Source of the DNA: a virus
Direction: 5' to 3' (one strand)
DNA: 64,000 nt
IMG/VR virus record: IMGVR_UViG_3300032093_000002
Span: 248,001-312,000 of that record
Both the position numbers and the translations under genes were made by a program. Below are positions 50,197 to 58,063 of this stretch, one piece after another. Positions within the stretch are counted from its first letter, which is position 1. Every line of letters begins with the position of its first letter. Below the pieces are notes generated by a model. The model saw only the letters and a list, made by a program, of their open reading frames with translations, was not told where the DNA came from and did not search any database.

Positions 50197-50354
50197 ATGT
50201 CGATATCTTTAGGTGCTTCTGCCACAACGTGTTTTCTCCACCATTTTTTTACCGGATGATTTTCATCAAAATTTTTTTCTATGAAACCAGCAAAAATGAA
50301 GAAAACGACCGTTATAATAAGAAGCGTGACCCAAATGTAAAAAAATATTATCAT
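50193..50354 (-). CDS. 53-aa single-span membrane protein
   Basis: ATG at 50354 to TGA at 50193. It overlaps the stop of the upstream gene and the start of the primase, both as ATGA, which strongly supports translation. One membrane helix (WVTLLIITVVFFIFAGF) is followed by a basic, aromatic tail (VKKWWRKHVVAEAP). Function unknown. Confidence 0.65.
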   Translation of the reverse strand: MIIFFYIWVTLLIITVVFFIFAGFIEKNFDENHPVKKWWRKHVVAEAPKDIDI

Positions 50355-50719
50355 TTCCAAATAATTTTCTTAATCAAATCATAATAGGGTATTTCAATAT
50401 CGAAATACTTTAAGTAAGTTTTAACATCAAAAAAAATGTTTCGTCTTATGAATCGATTGACTTTAATTTTTGAAACTCTTCCCCCATTTGGAAAAACGTC
50501 AGTCATGACTGAAGAACTATACCAATCTTTTTTCCTATTATAGTGAACGAAAATTTGCCCTTCGAATATTATATCTACTTCTTCGAGGTGAGAGTATGAA
50601 CGGTAGTTTTTGATTGTAAAAGTTCCTTTGAGTTGTGAGTTGGATATGGGTATCTTGTTACCAAATTTTTTTACAACTTTGGAAATTGACTTTGTGTGTG
50701 GTGTTCTCAACATGTGCAT
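50351..50719 (-). CDS. hypothetical protein, 122 aa (start 50719 or 50713), nearly leaderless
   Basis: A basic beta-rich protein with FTIKNYRSYSHLEEVDIIF and MTDVFPNGGRVSKIKVNRF. No family is recognised. The host-type promoter (50724-50755) puts the transcript start at or next to the ATG at 50719, so either that ATG is used without a leader, or the second Met (50713) with a few nt of leader. It is coupled as ATGA to the next gene. Confidence 0.6.
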   Translation of the reverse strand: MHMLRTPHTKSISKVVKKFGNKIPISNSQLKGTFTIKNYRSYSHLEEVDIIFEGQIFVHYNRKKDWYSSSVMTDVFPNGGRVSKIKVNRFIRRNIFFDVKTYLKYFDIEIPYYDLIKKIIWK

Positions 50720-50723
50720 ACCA

Positions 50724-50755
50724 CAAAGATATGCTTTGTTCTTTAAATCACCAAA
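50724..50755 (-). promoter_or_regulatory. Bacteroidota-type promoter of the primase-exonuclease operon
   Basis: On the minus strand TTTG (50755-50752), a 20-nt spacer and TATCTTTG (50731-50724). It overlaps the end of the RuvC-like gene and probably drives genes down to gp46. Confidence 0.7.
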
Positions 50756-51350
50756 TTTCTTTCATCTTCATGTAACCTAGTGCTGCACAGTAAGCGTCTG
50801 TTTGGTCGAAGTTTTCTTTTTTAAGGGTGTTGTTTTTTGTGTATAACCAAGTAATTTGTGGTTCTCTTTTCGCAATCAACTCCCATATGATAACTTTTTT
50901 ATCTATGTCTTTAGGAAAACCCCCGAACAATACAAATTTACCTTTATCATTTTTCTGAACTAAGTGTGGGAATGCAAATTTTCTTGAGTTGTAAGTAGAC
51001 ATAAATTCAGGAACTACTCCTAAGATATCATACACTTCTTTACAAATCAAAGTGTTGAACCTCATAAGAGTTCCAACCGTATACACGTTGTTTGAATTAA
51101 GTAGTGGTTCCTCGATAATGACATTTTGGATTCCTAATCCTACATATTCAGAAAGTTTGTTCCTAAAAATGCCCGATTTGAGAATGAGTTCCTCGATTTT
51201 ATTTTCACTTTTTGGTTTTGGGACCGGTGAAATATGTGTAAGTTCTAATAAATTTTTTGATTCAATATCAAACAAAGCCCATCCAATAGTTTTGGTGGAC
51301 ACATCCAATCCTAAAATCTTAGGGGAGTCTTTAACAATATTTTTAGCCAT
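50748..51350 (-). CDS. RuvC-like Holliday junction resolvase
   Basis: 200 residues in the RNase-H fold. Acidic catalytic positions are seen in KILGLDVSTKTIGWALF (Asp), NVIIEEPLLN (Glu) and DQTDAYCAALGYMKM (Asp near the C-terminus). Phage RuvC-like proteins resolve branched DNA before packaging, replacing T4 gp49 (endonuclease VII). It sits upstream of the replication operon, 1 nt after the structural gene at 51352. Confidence 0.85.
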   Translation of the reverse strand: MAKNIVKDSPKILGLDVSTKTIGWALFDIESKNLLELTHISPVPKPKSENKIEELILKSGIFRNKLSEYVGLGIQNVIIEEPLLNSNNVYTVGTLMRFNTLICKEVYDILGVVPEFMSTYNSRKFAFPHLVQKNDKGKFVLFGGFPKDIDKKVIIWELIAKREPQITWLYTKNNTLKKENFDQTDAYCAALGYMKMKEIW

Positions 51351-51351
51351 A

Positions 51352-53595
51352 TTAAAAATCTAATTTCACTACGTATTGTTGAATACCTTGTCTCAATTCG
51401 GGAGACTGTAGCTTAGATATAACAATAAGGTCTTTATTGGAATCGTAAAGACCAATTTCGGTAACATATGAAGTAGTTCCACTTGTCCATGTTGGGTTAG
51501 AAGTGTTAGTGAATTGATTTCTTCCCAAATTTATCAAGTATCTCATCTCATATATTGTTGCCGAAATATCTGTTGTGAAATTACCATAGAAGTAATACTC
51601 ATCACCAAAATTCAAATAATCTGTTTGATTGTTTGTTGGAATGTCTATGTAAGAGGCGAGGTTATATATATCACTGTTTGTAACTGCACTTTGATACGTT
51701 GCCAAATCTATTTGGAATGTTGTGCCTGTCAATCCTGACATTGTAATATATCCATTAACCGATGAACCAGATATTTGGTCTGTAACATCAATGTATTTCC
51801 AATCAGTTGGACTTGGTCTAGTGTCACCTGAAACCATTTGACAAAGAATCATCAATGAGTTTGCACAATATCCTGTCAGATTAATAGCCGTAGAAGAAGG
51901 TGAAGGTTGATTCAAAAATTGAAACTCTGGTCCGAATCTGACAGCAACATTTTGACTTGTGTCTGTGCAACCTGTTGAAGGTCCAACAATTTTCGAATAA
52001 TAATTACAGTGTAATGAATCAGTAAATCCTGTATTGTTGAATCTATAGGTTACCCAAAGTGTTTGTGTATCAGCAGTAAGTAAACCTGTGGCGGTTGAGT
52101 TGTTCGTGAAACAAGTATTAGGTGCCAAATAAGAAAGTTTAGGTGCTGATAGAGTCCAGTTTCTATTAGCCTTATAAGACATAGCCGCTATTACCTCCTC
52201 ATCGTCAATTACAATGGTCTGTGAATCAGGGAAAACCTTGCCAATTCTATTCAAATTACCATTACTATCAGGATTTGTATCCCAAAGATGATAATAACGA
52301 ATACCAGGGTCGTTCATATCAATGTTTTTGGTTGATTTGATATAGTATGGTTTACATAAATCATAACCTGGTGGGTCGATAAAGAATGTTTGACCAATTG
52401 TGTTTCCTGTCGACTTATGCCACATCAAAGTAGGTATTGTAACCTTAAGGTGTCTCGCTAAACCTGTTTGATTCGAAGGGTTCTGTGGGTCATAAGGAAT
52501 AGTTGAAAACTTCTCGCCATAAACATGGTCAATATCTTGATTAGTGTAGTGTATGATTGCAATTGCTTTTTGGTCTTGGGGTCTAACAACTACTTTCTCA
52601 TCAAACGAATTGTAATAAAAAACTTGACTTGTATCGGTTTGACCTGAAGGCTCTTGATATCCCAAATATTCTTTAGTCCCGATGTAAGTTACTGAACCGT
52701 ATTTTGTATAATCTTCATAAGCGTTACTGAAAAGACCAGCAGGACTTTCTGACCAAGGAATATTCATGTTCCAAATTAAAGTATTTTCACGGTTTGAAAC
52801 ATCACATGGTGATTCAAAATTAATAGTGTCAGTCTGCCAATAAGGTGCTGGTGTTATGAAATCATAAAGAACAGTCATACCTGAAGGATATATCAGAACT
52901 CTTGCATATTCTCCTGATAATGAAAAAGAACTTAAATCTGGAACACTTCTATCTAAGGTAAGTGTCCATGGAGTTGTTCCAGAGGTTCCTGTTGAAGGGC
53001 TTATGTTTTGAATTTTATATGTGAAAACAGGATAGTTACCTACAAAACCTGTAAGTCCTACTCCGAGTATTAATGTAACAAAATCACCTATTGAGGGTGT
53101 TCCTGATGATGGCTCGAGTGTAAGTGGGTTTGTATCTAATTCGATGTCTATCGTTGTTTGACCTGTGAGCGTATCTTGTGCAACCCAATAGTTAGAAGTT
53201 ATTGTATATGCAGATGAAGTTTGTGCCGTCCAACTACCTTGAGTTCCTCCCGTCATGAAAAATCCTTTTTCACCAGCAGAATTATAAACTTCTTGAAATG
53301 TAGAATCCATGTAAGGTATTCCGTATGTGTTACCGATACCACCCTGAACATAGTAAGGATATTTCACATTTTCTTTGTTGGACTGAGGGGAACCTGTGTC
53401 ATTTTGAGCATTGAAATCAGGCATCAAAATGTTATTATTAGTTTGATTATAGTTAGGAACGGCCTGATAATTAACTTCACTATCCCCTATTTGGAAATAA
53501 GAAATGTTGAAATTCCCTTGTGATATCTTTCTACGACCAACGTCAGTTAATCTTGTGTTAATTAGACCCGAAGTATTTTTAATTATATAAGCCAT
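51352..53595 (-). CDS. large structural protein, tail fibre or baseplate type
   Basis: 747 residues. The N-terminus MAYIIKNTSGLINTRLTDVG then RRKISQGNFNISYFQIGDSE is an opening I associate with tail structural proteins of environmental T4-like phages (T-x-x-G-R-x-x-x-x-x-G, then F-x-x-G-D). The rest is beta-rich, Tyr, Thr, Ser and Gly-dominated, with repeated segments of the kind seen in baseplate or fibre proteins. A late-type box lies exactly 5 nt before the ATG. It follows the adhesin cluster and is probably part of the virion. Exact location unknown. Confidence 0.6.
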   Translation of the reverse strand: MAYIIKNTSGLINTRLTDVGRRKISQGNFNISYFQIGDSEVNYQAVPNYNQTNNNILMPDFNAQNDTGSPQSNKENVKYPYYVQGGIGNTYGIPYMDSTFQEVYNSAGEKGFFMTGGTQGSWTAQTSSAYTITSNYWVAQDTLTGQTTIDIELDTNPLTLEPSSGTPSIGDFVTLILGVGLTGFVGNYPVFTYKIQNISPSTGTSGTTPWTLTLDRSVPDLSSFSLSGEYARVLIYPSGMTVLYDFITPAPYWQTDTINFESPCDVSNRENTLIWNMNIPWSESPAGLFSNAYEDYTKYGSVTYIGTKEYLGYQEPSGQTDTSQVFYYNSFDEKVVVRPQDQKAIAIIHYTNQDIDHVYGEKFSTIPYDPQNPSNQTGLARHLKVTIPTLMWHKSTGNTIGQTFFIDPPGYDLCKPYYIKSTKNIDMNDPGIRYYHLWDTNPDSNGNLNRIGKVFPDSQTIVIDDEEVIAAMSYKANRNWTLSAPKLSYLAPNTCFTNNSTATGLLTADTQTLWVTYRFNNTGFTDSLHCNYYSKIVGPSTGCTDTSQNVAVRFGPEFQFLNQPSPSSTAINLTGYCANSLMILCQMVSGDTRPSPTDWKYIDVTDQISGSSVNGYITMSGLTGTTFQIDLATYQSAVTNSDIYNLASYIDIPTNNQTDYLNFGDEYYFYGNFTTDISATIYEMRYLINLGRNQFTNTSNPTWTSGTTSYVTEIGLYDSNKDLIVISKLQSPELRQGIQQYVVKLDF

Positions 53596-53600
53596 TACGA

Positions 53601-53607
53601 ATAAATA
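53601..53607 (-). promoter_or_regulatory. TATTTAT late-type box, 5 nt before the 53595 ATG
   Basis: On the minus strand TATTTAT + 5 nt + ATG, the same spacing as at 3100, 13406 and 62475. Confidence 0.5.
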
Positions 53608-53625
53608 TTTGTCATCCTTTTTTTA

Positions 53626-56475
53626 TTAATCCTGTGCACATTTACAGCTCGCGTTTGAACATTGTTTTGATGAACAAGAGATAAGAGAATTATCTACGCT
53701 GTCAATACAATAAGCAACTATTGTTGGGTCAGGTCCTGGACTTCCTGAAACGTTGTCTATCATATTACCCGAAGAATTTCCACTTGTTATTGTTACGGTT
53801 TTATAAAATACCCCATAGTTACTCGTCTCAATCTGAATCGAAAAACTAGTATCAATTGTCACAATGTTTTGCGTAGTAATTACTATGTCCACTGCGGGTT
53901 CACCCAAATTAGTAGTTGGTGTCACAATCAAACTTGTCACAGGATTACAAACAATACTTCCACCATCACTATTATAAACCATCTTGAACACATCACCTGC
54001 AACAAGATTAATCGGGTTATACATAACAACACTAACACTTTCATTTATTCCCGCAGAACAGAATCCGTTGAAAATACCCGAGCCAACTTCAACGTCATTC
54101 AGCATTGCTTTAACCTCAACATAATAATTGTCGCTTGTTGGTGTTTGGAAGTTTGCCTGCATGTATTGAACATTATTATTTGGGGATATACCACACGGAT
54201 ATGTGGATAGTCCTGAATCAATTGTAAGAACACCACCAGTAGGGCTATATCTGAAATTTTGGAAACAACCCACCTTATTTGGTCCTGAACAAATTAATCC
54301 TCCAACTAATTGATTCATGTTGAGATAAATGTTACCACTTTGAATAACACCTTGACATGTTACACATTCAGGTGTATCAACCTGACCTTGATAGGTGATT
54401 GAGTTGTTATTCACCTGTGTTTTTTCTGTATCACCTACCGCTGAACAACAAGTGCATCCTTTGATGACTACATCAGAAACTTGAAAAGAAATTGTCTGTT
54501 GTAGATTAGTTGTGCAGTTGGACTGAGCTCCAACTTGACCATCGGTTATTGTTAATATCGAAGTAGTAGAACCTGAAACAGTGCTAAAATTTGAGAGTTC
54601 CAACGAATATTGGTCAGTCTCAGTATCAATTCTTTGTGTCTCGGGATTACAGTTTGGTCTACTTCCAATAACAGTATCTATGTCTGTGGAGAAAGGTGTC
54701 TTTGTTGAACCATTTTGTAGAATAGTAAAGTTGTCTACACAAGTTCCTGTTCCTGGTCCATTGAATGTCTTGATAGATGATGTTGTCAAATTGAAATTAA
54801 CCACAACTCCATTAGGTATAGGCGGAACCGAAGTAACATAAAAATATGTTGTTTTCGTTGAAATATTATTTGAAGATACCTCAGTGTTTAATTGTGGTTG
54901 TGTTATAATATTAATTTGATATGTTTGTGGACTTCCCACTGAACTTATTTGAACCGATTGATTAACTATATTATTCGCGGCATCTATAACTCTAATATTG
55001 TATGTGTTCGGGCAAAGATTTGTAAAAATATTTGAGGTTTGATATGATACCCCGTTATTAATCGAATATTGATATGGTGCTAATCCAAATCTCGCACTAA
55101 CCGTTATTGAACCATCACAGTTCGTTTGGTTGTTGCAAGACGCATCTTGTTTTGTTGTTGTCACTTGAAGTGGTATTATTGTAGGACAAGAACCTAAAGT
55201 TACATTTATAGTATAAGTTTGTGTTCCACCAAGTAAACTCCAACCACCTAAAGGTGGTAATGAAGTGGTTGAGGACGCAAAAATACCTCCCCCCACAGGG
55301 TTTATTGGTGTTATCAAATCTGAACCAACAAGTTCCCATCTTGTTCCTTTCCACACAATGTTCTGTGAATTACTACTTGTCCATCTTGGTTTACCATTAG
55401 ACGTTCCATTTTGACTGAACGTTGTTGGTCCTACAACGTTAGAATTGTTGTATGCCAAGAAACAAATGTTGGCGTAAACTGGTGGAGGTGTTGTGGATGG
55501 CGTTACAGTTGGGGATGGAGTTGGACTTGCTGTCGGTAAAAGTATGGAGCAAACTGTGTTTGCAGTATAGTCACCGTAATAATCAACAACGGTAACAGGA
55601 TAATAACCAGGTCCTATGTTAGTTAAAGTTCTTGTTCTTTGACCATTTGCCCAATAAATTGAATACGGACTTGTTCCTCCTGTGATGTTCAAAGTGAGAA
55701 TCCCATCATATGATTCTGAGTTTGAAGGCATTTTGAGAAGATTACAATTCACACCCAAATCGAAAAGGGTAAACGGTTCACAATTGTTTTTCGGACGATA
55801 AACTGGTGTTGGGTTAGGTGTTGGTGTTTGACTTGGTGTTACATTTGGTGTCAGACTTGGCGTTTGAGTAGGGGTCGGTGTAGTTGTGAGAGTAGTTGTT
55901 GGTGAGGCTGTTTGTGTTGGTGTTGGGGTCAGGCACGCTGTGGTTGCAGGCTCGTTCAATAAAACTACACCACTATAAACTTGAGTATAATCTAACGAAA
56001 CAAGGACTTCAAAACTTTCACCTTTTTGGAAATTACCACAACAATCTGTATACCAAAATATTCCAGTTGTATAAGCACTTCCACACACTATTGGGGTGGA
56101 TGATGGGGTCTGCGTTGGTGTAGGGGTATTAGTGGGAGTTTTGGTAGGGGTCGGTGTTTGGGTTGGAGTTTTAGTTTGCGTAATAGTTTGTGTTGGTGTT
56201 GGTGGTGGGGTTTGAGATTGGGTTGGCGGGGGGGTTTGAGTCGGTGTTTGTGTAGGGGTTTGGCTCGAAGAAGGAATAGGGGGCGTGGGACAAGCACCGA
56301 GAACTGTGAGTATTATGAACTCACCTGGAGCTTGACCTGGCACAGTATAGGAACAAACAGTTATTGTGCCGCTCGGTGGAATTGTAGGAATAGGATTCAA
56401 TTCACAGTCAAACCCTATAGGAGTTGCAGGTAAAATTGCGGACCCATTTGTTATTTGATAGTTAATACAAGCCAT
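53626..56475 (-). CDS. Thr/Pro-linker adhesin with SprB-like repeats
   Basis: 949 residues. Residues 1-200 are a small Cys-containing module, a Pro/Thr/Gln linker, and a module with YTDCCGNFQKGESF. Two SprB-type repeats follow: one near residues 230-310 (GGTSPYSIYWANGQRTRTLT and GPGYYPVTVVD) and one near 440-515 (CNNQTNCDGSITVSARFG, APYQYSINNG). SprB repeats build the gliding adhesins of Flavobacteria. The C-terminal about 400 residues are beta-rich with Cys pairs, ending CKCAQD. It is probably a virion surface protein; receptor specificity is inferred. Confidence 0.75.
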   Translation of the reverse strand: MACINYQITNGSAILPATPIGFDCELNPIPTIPPSGTITVCSYTVPGQAPGEFIILTVLGACPTPPIPSSSQTPTQTPTQTPPPTQSQTPPPTPTQTITQTKTPTQTPTPTKTPTNTPTPTQTPSSTPIVCGSAYTTGIFWYTDCCGNFQKGESFEVLVSLDYTQVYSGVVLLNEPATTACLTPTPTQTASPTTTLTTTPTPTQTPSLTPNVTPSQTPTPNPTPVYRPKNNCEPFTLFDLGVNCNLLKMPSNSESYDGILTLNITGGTSPYSIYWANGQRTRTLTNIGPGYYPVTVVDYYGDYTANTVCSILLPTASPTPSPTVTPSTTPPPVYANICFLAYNNSNVVGPTTFSQNGTSNGKPRWTSSNSQNIVWKGTRWELVGSDLITPINPVGGGIFASSTTSLPPLGGWSLLGGTQTYTINVTLGSCPTIIPLQVTTTKQDASCNNQTNCDGSITVSARFGLAPYQYSINNGVSYQTSNIFTNLCPNTYNIRVIDAANNIVNQSVQISSVGSPQTYQINIITQPQLNTEVSSNNISTKTTYFYVTSVPPIPNGVVVNFNLTTSSIKTFNGPGTGTCVDNFTILQNGSTKTPFSTDIDTVIGSRPNCNPETQRIDTETDQYSLELSNFSTVSGSTTSILTITDGQVGAQSNCTTNLQQTISFQVSDVVIKGCTCCSAVGDTEKTQVNNNSITYQGQVDTPECVTCQGVIQSGNIYLNMNQLVGGLICSGPNKVGCFQNFRYSPTGGVLTIDSGLSTYPCGISPNNNVQYMQANFQTPTSDNYYVEVKAMLNDVEVGSGIFNGFCSAGINESVSVVMYNPINLVAGDVFKMVYNSDGGSIVCNPVTSLIVTPTTNLGEPAVDIVITTQNIVTIDTSFSIQIETSNYGVFYKTVTITSGNSSGNMIDNVSGSPGPDPTIVAYCIDSVDNSLISCSSKQCSNASCKCAQD

Positions 56476-56506
56476 TAATTTATAATTATCTTTTCCATTT
56501 TTTTAT

Positions 56507-57847
56507 TTATGAACATCCACCACAATCTACGCTATCAGTGCAAATAGTTACACTACTACAAGGTTGAATTGATGTAACCCCACCTGAAAAATCACCCGAC
56601 CCAGCTCGGATGCACCTTTCGACTTTTGAACCTGCAGAAAGTGGTTCACCAACTACTGAACCATCACATAAAGTATATTGTATTGTTGAACCCACAACAT
56701 CTTGATTTTCAAAGTAATAACACAAACATGGACAAACATAAGTTCCACAAGAGCTTATATCATCGAAATTAGTTATTGCCACTACAACACCATTTAAGAT
56801 TTCCATAACATAAAGTGGTGGTGACGATATATCAGGATTTGCTGGATACGTAGATGGTCCGTATACATATTTTCCTGTAAGAGTTGTGTTTACAAAAAAT
56901 ATTCCAAAAAGATTATAATATAATTGACTGCCAGGTCCTAAAGTAGTTGAAGAATTGTAATAATACCCTGCGTTTCCATCTACCTCAACTAATGGGTCGA
57001 AAGCTTCTATAAAATCACATTTCACTTCTTCTTTTGTTTTTGATGTCCAATTTATTTCTGACCCACATATAGTTGCCCCATATGATAAAAGAAACTCAAC
57101 AAATGAAGGTGTAACCGTTGGCGTTTGTGAAGGGGTTTCTGTTTGGGTAGGAGTTTGAGGAGGTGTTTCAGATTGGGTAGGAGTTTGGGTTTGGGATGGA
57201 GTTTGAGTTTGTGTTGGTGTCGATGGAACACAAAGTGAAAAAGATACTATTTTACCTTGGGAATCAATTACCACTTGATATAATGTTCCTCCGAAAGAAA
57301 TGATATATGTGTTCCCACCCCCATTCAAAGGGTTATATAATACCCCGTTTAGAAGTGTTTGGTAAATTGTGGCACCTACAACAGGGACTAAATTTGCCTC
57401 TGAAATGTATGTATAATAACCTGTTAGATTGAGTGGTGATGAACAACTATCAGCTGTCGGGTGAAAAACAACAAGAGGTGTTGCGGTTGGTGTTGATGAT
57501 ATAGTTGCTGTATTCGAGGTAGTGGGTGAATTTGTTGGTGTCATGGATGGCGTTTGGGTTGGTGACAAGGTAGGTGAATACGACGGGGTTGGTGTCATGG
57601 TTGGGGTTTTAGTGACATTTGGTGTTGGTGTGGGAGTTATATCTATAGGAATCTCATCAATACAACCTTGGGTATCTTCAATTTTAATAACAATTGTTGA
57701 TTCACTATATGGTGATGGGACATAGAATGAGAATGGAAATGTTGCAACCGACGCAACAAATTGACAGTCGCCACCACCCGAGTTACAATAATATATGTCA
57801 ACTGGTGTATTTGCAGTTACAGATTGGATAGTTACAAATTGACTCAT
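56507..57847 (-). CDS. Thr/Pro-linker adhesin
   Basis: The start MSQFVTIQSVTANTPVDIYY at 57847 overlaps the upstream gene as ATGA. After an N-terminal beta domain of about 95 residues comes a Thr/Pro linker, a module (STADSCSSPLNLTGYYTYIS-like), another linker and a 160-residue Cys-rich C-terminal domain (ATICGSEINWTSKTKEE, CPCLCYYFENQD). The N-terminal domain closely resembles the next gene (57844-58062): both have PxDIYxC and an SP-Y segment. It belongs to the adhesin operon. Confidence 0.7.
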   Translation of the reverse strand: MSQFVTIQSVTANTPVDIYYCNSGGGDCQFVASVATFPFSFYVPSPYSESTIVIKIEDTQGCIDEIPIDITPTPTPNVTKTPTMTPTPSYSPTLSPTQTPSMTPTNSPTTSNTATISSTPTATPLVVFHPTADSCSSPLNLTGYYTYISEANLVPVVGATIYQTLLNGVLYNPLNGGGNTYIISFGGTLYQVVIDSQGKIVSFSLCVPSTPTQTQTPSQTQTPTQSETPPQTPTQTETPSQTPTVTPSFVEFLLSYGATICGSEINWTSKTKEEVKCDFIEAFDPLVEVDGNAGYYYNSSTTLGPGSQLYYNLFGIFFVNTTLTGKYVYGPSTYPANPDISSPPLYVMEILNGVVVAITNFDDISSCGTYVCPCLCYYFENQDVVGSTIQYTLCDGSVVGEPLSAGSKVERCIRAGSGDFSGGVTSIQPCSSVTICTDSVDCGGCS

Positions 57848-58062
57848 GCTACATAAGTTACTCCTGAGATTATGCAATTCTGCGAATCAATTACTTTCAA
57901 CATGTAAGCCAGTCCAGTATCATATGGTTGTGGTATATCAAAATCATATGGAAGAGTTGTTATAGTATTAATATAAAAGCAACCACTACCGTTTGGTTGA
58001 CAGATATAAATGTCAAATGGTGATTGTCCTGTTATACCATTTATTGTAACTTGAACTGCCAT
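57844..58062 (-). CDS. 72-aa stand-alone adhesin N-terminal domain
   Basis: MAVQVTINGITGQSPFDIYI, then CQPNGSGCFYINTI and CIISGVTYVA. It is a free-standing copy of the domain at the start of the gene at 56507, which suggests a small structural subunit or a duplication. It lies 1 nt after the 1433-residue gene and overlaps the next as ATGA. Confidence 0.65.
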   Translation of the reverse strand: MAVQVTINGITGQSPFDIYICQPNGSGCFYINTITTLPYDFDIPQPYDTGLAYMLKVIDSQNCIISGVTYVA

Positions 58063-58063
58063 C

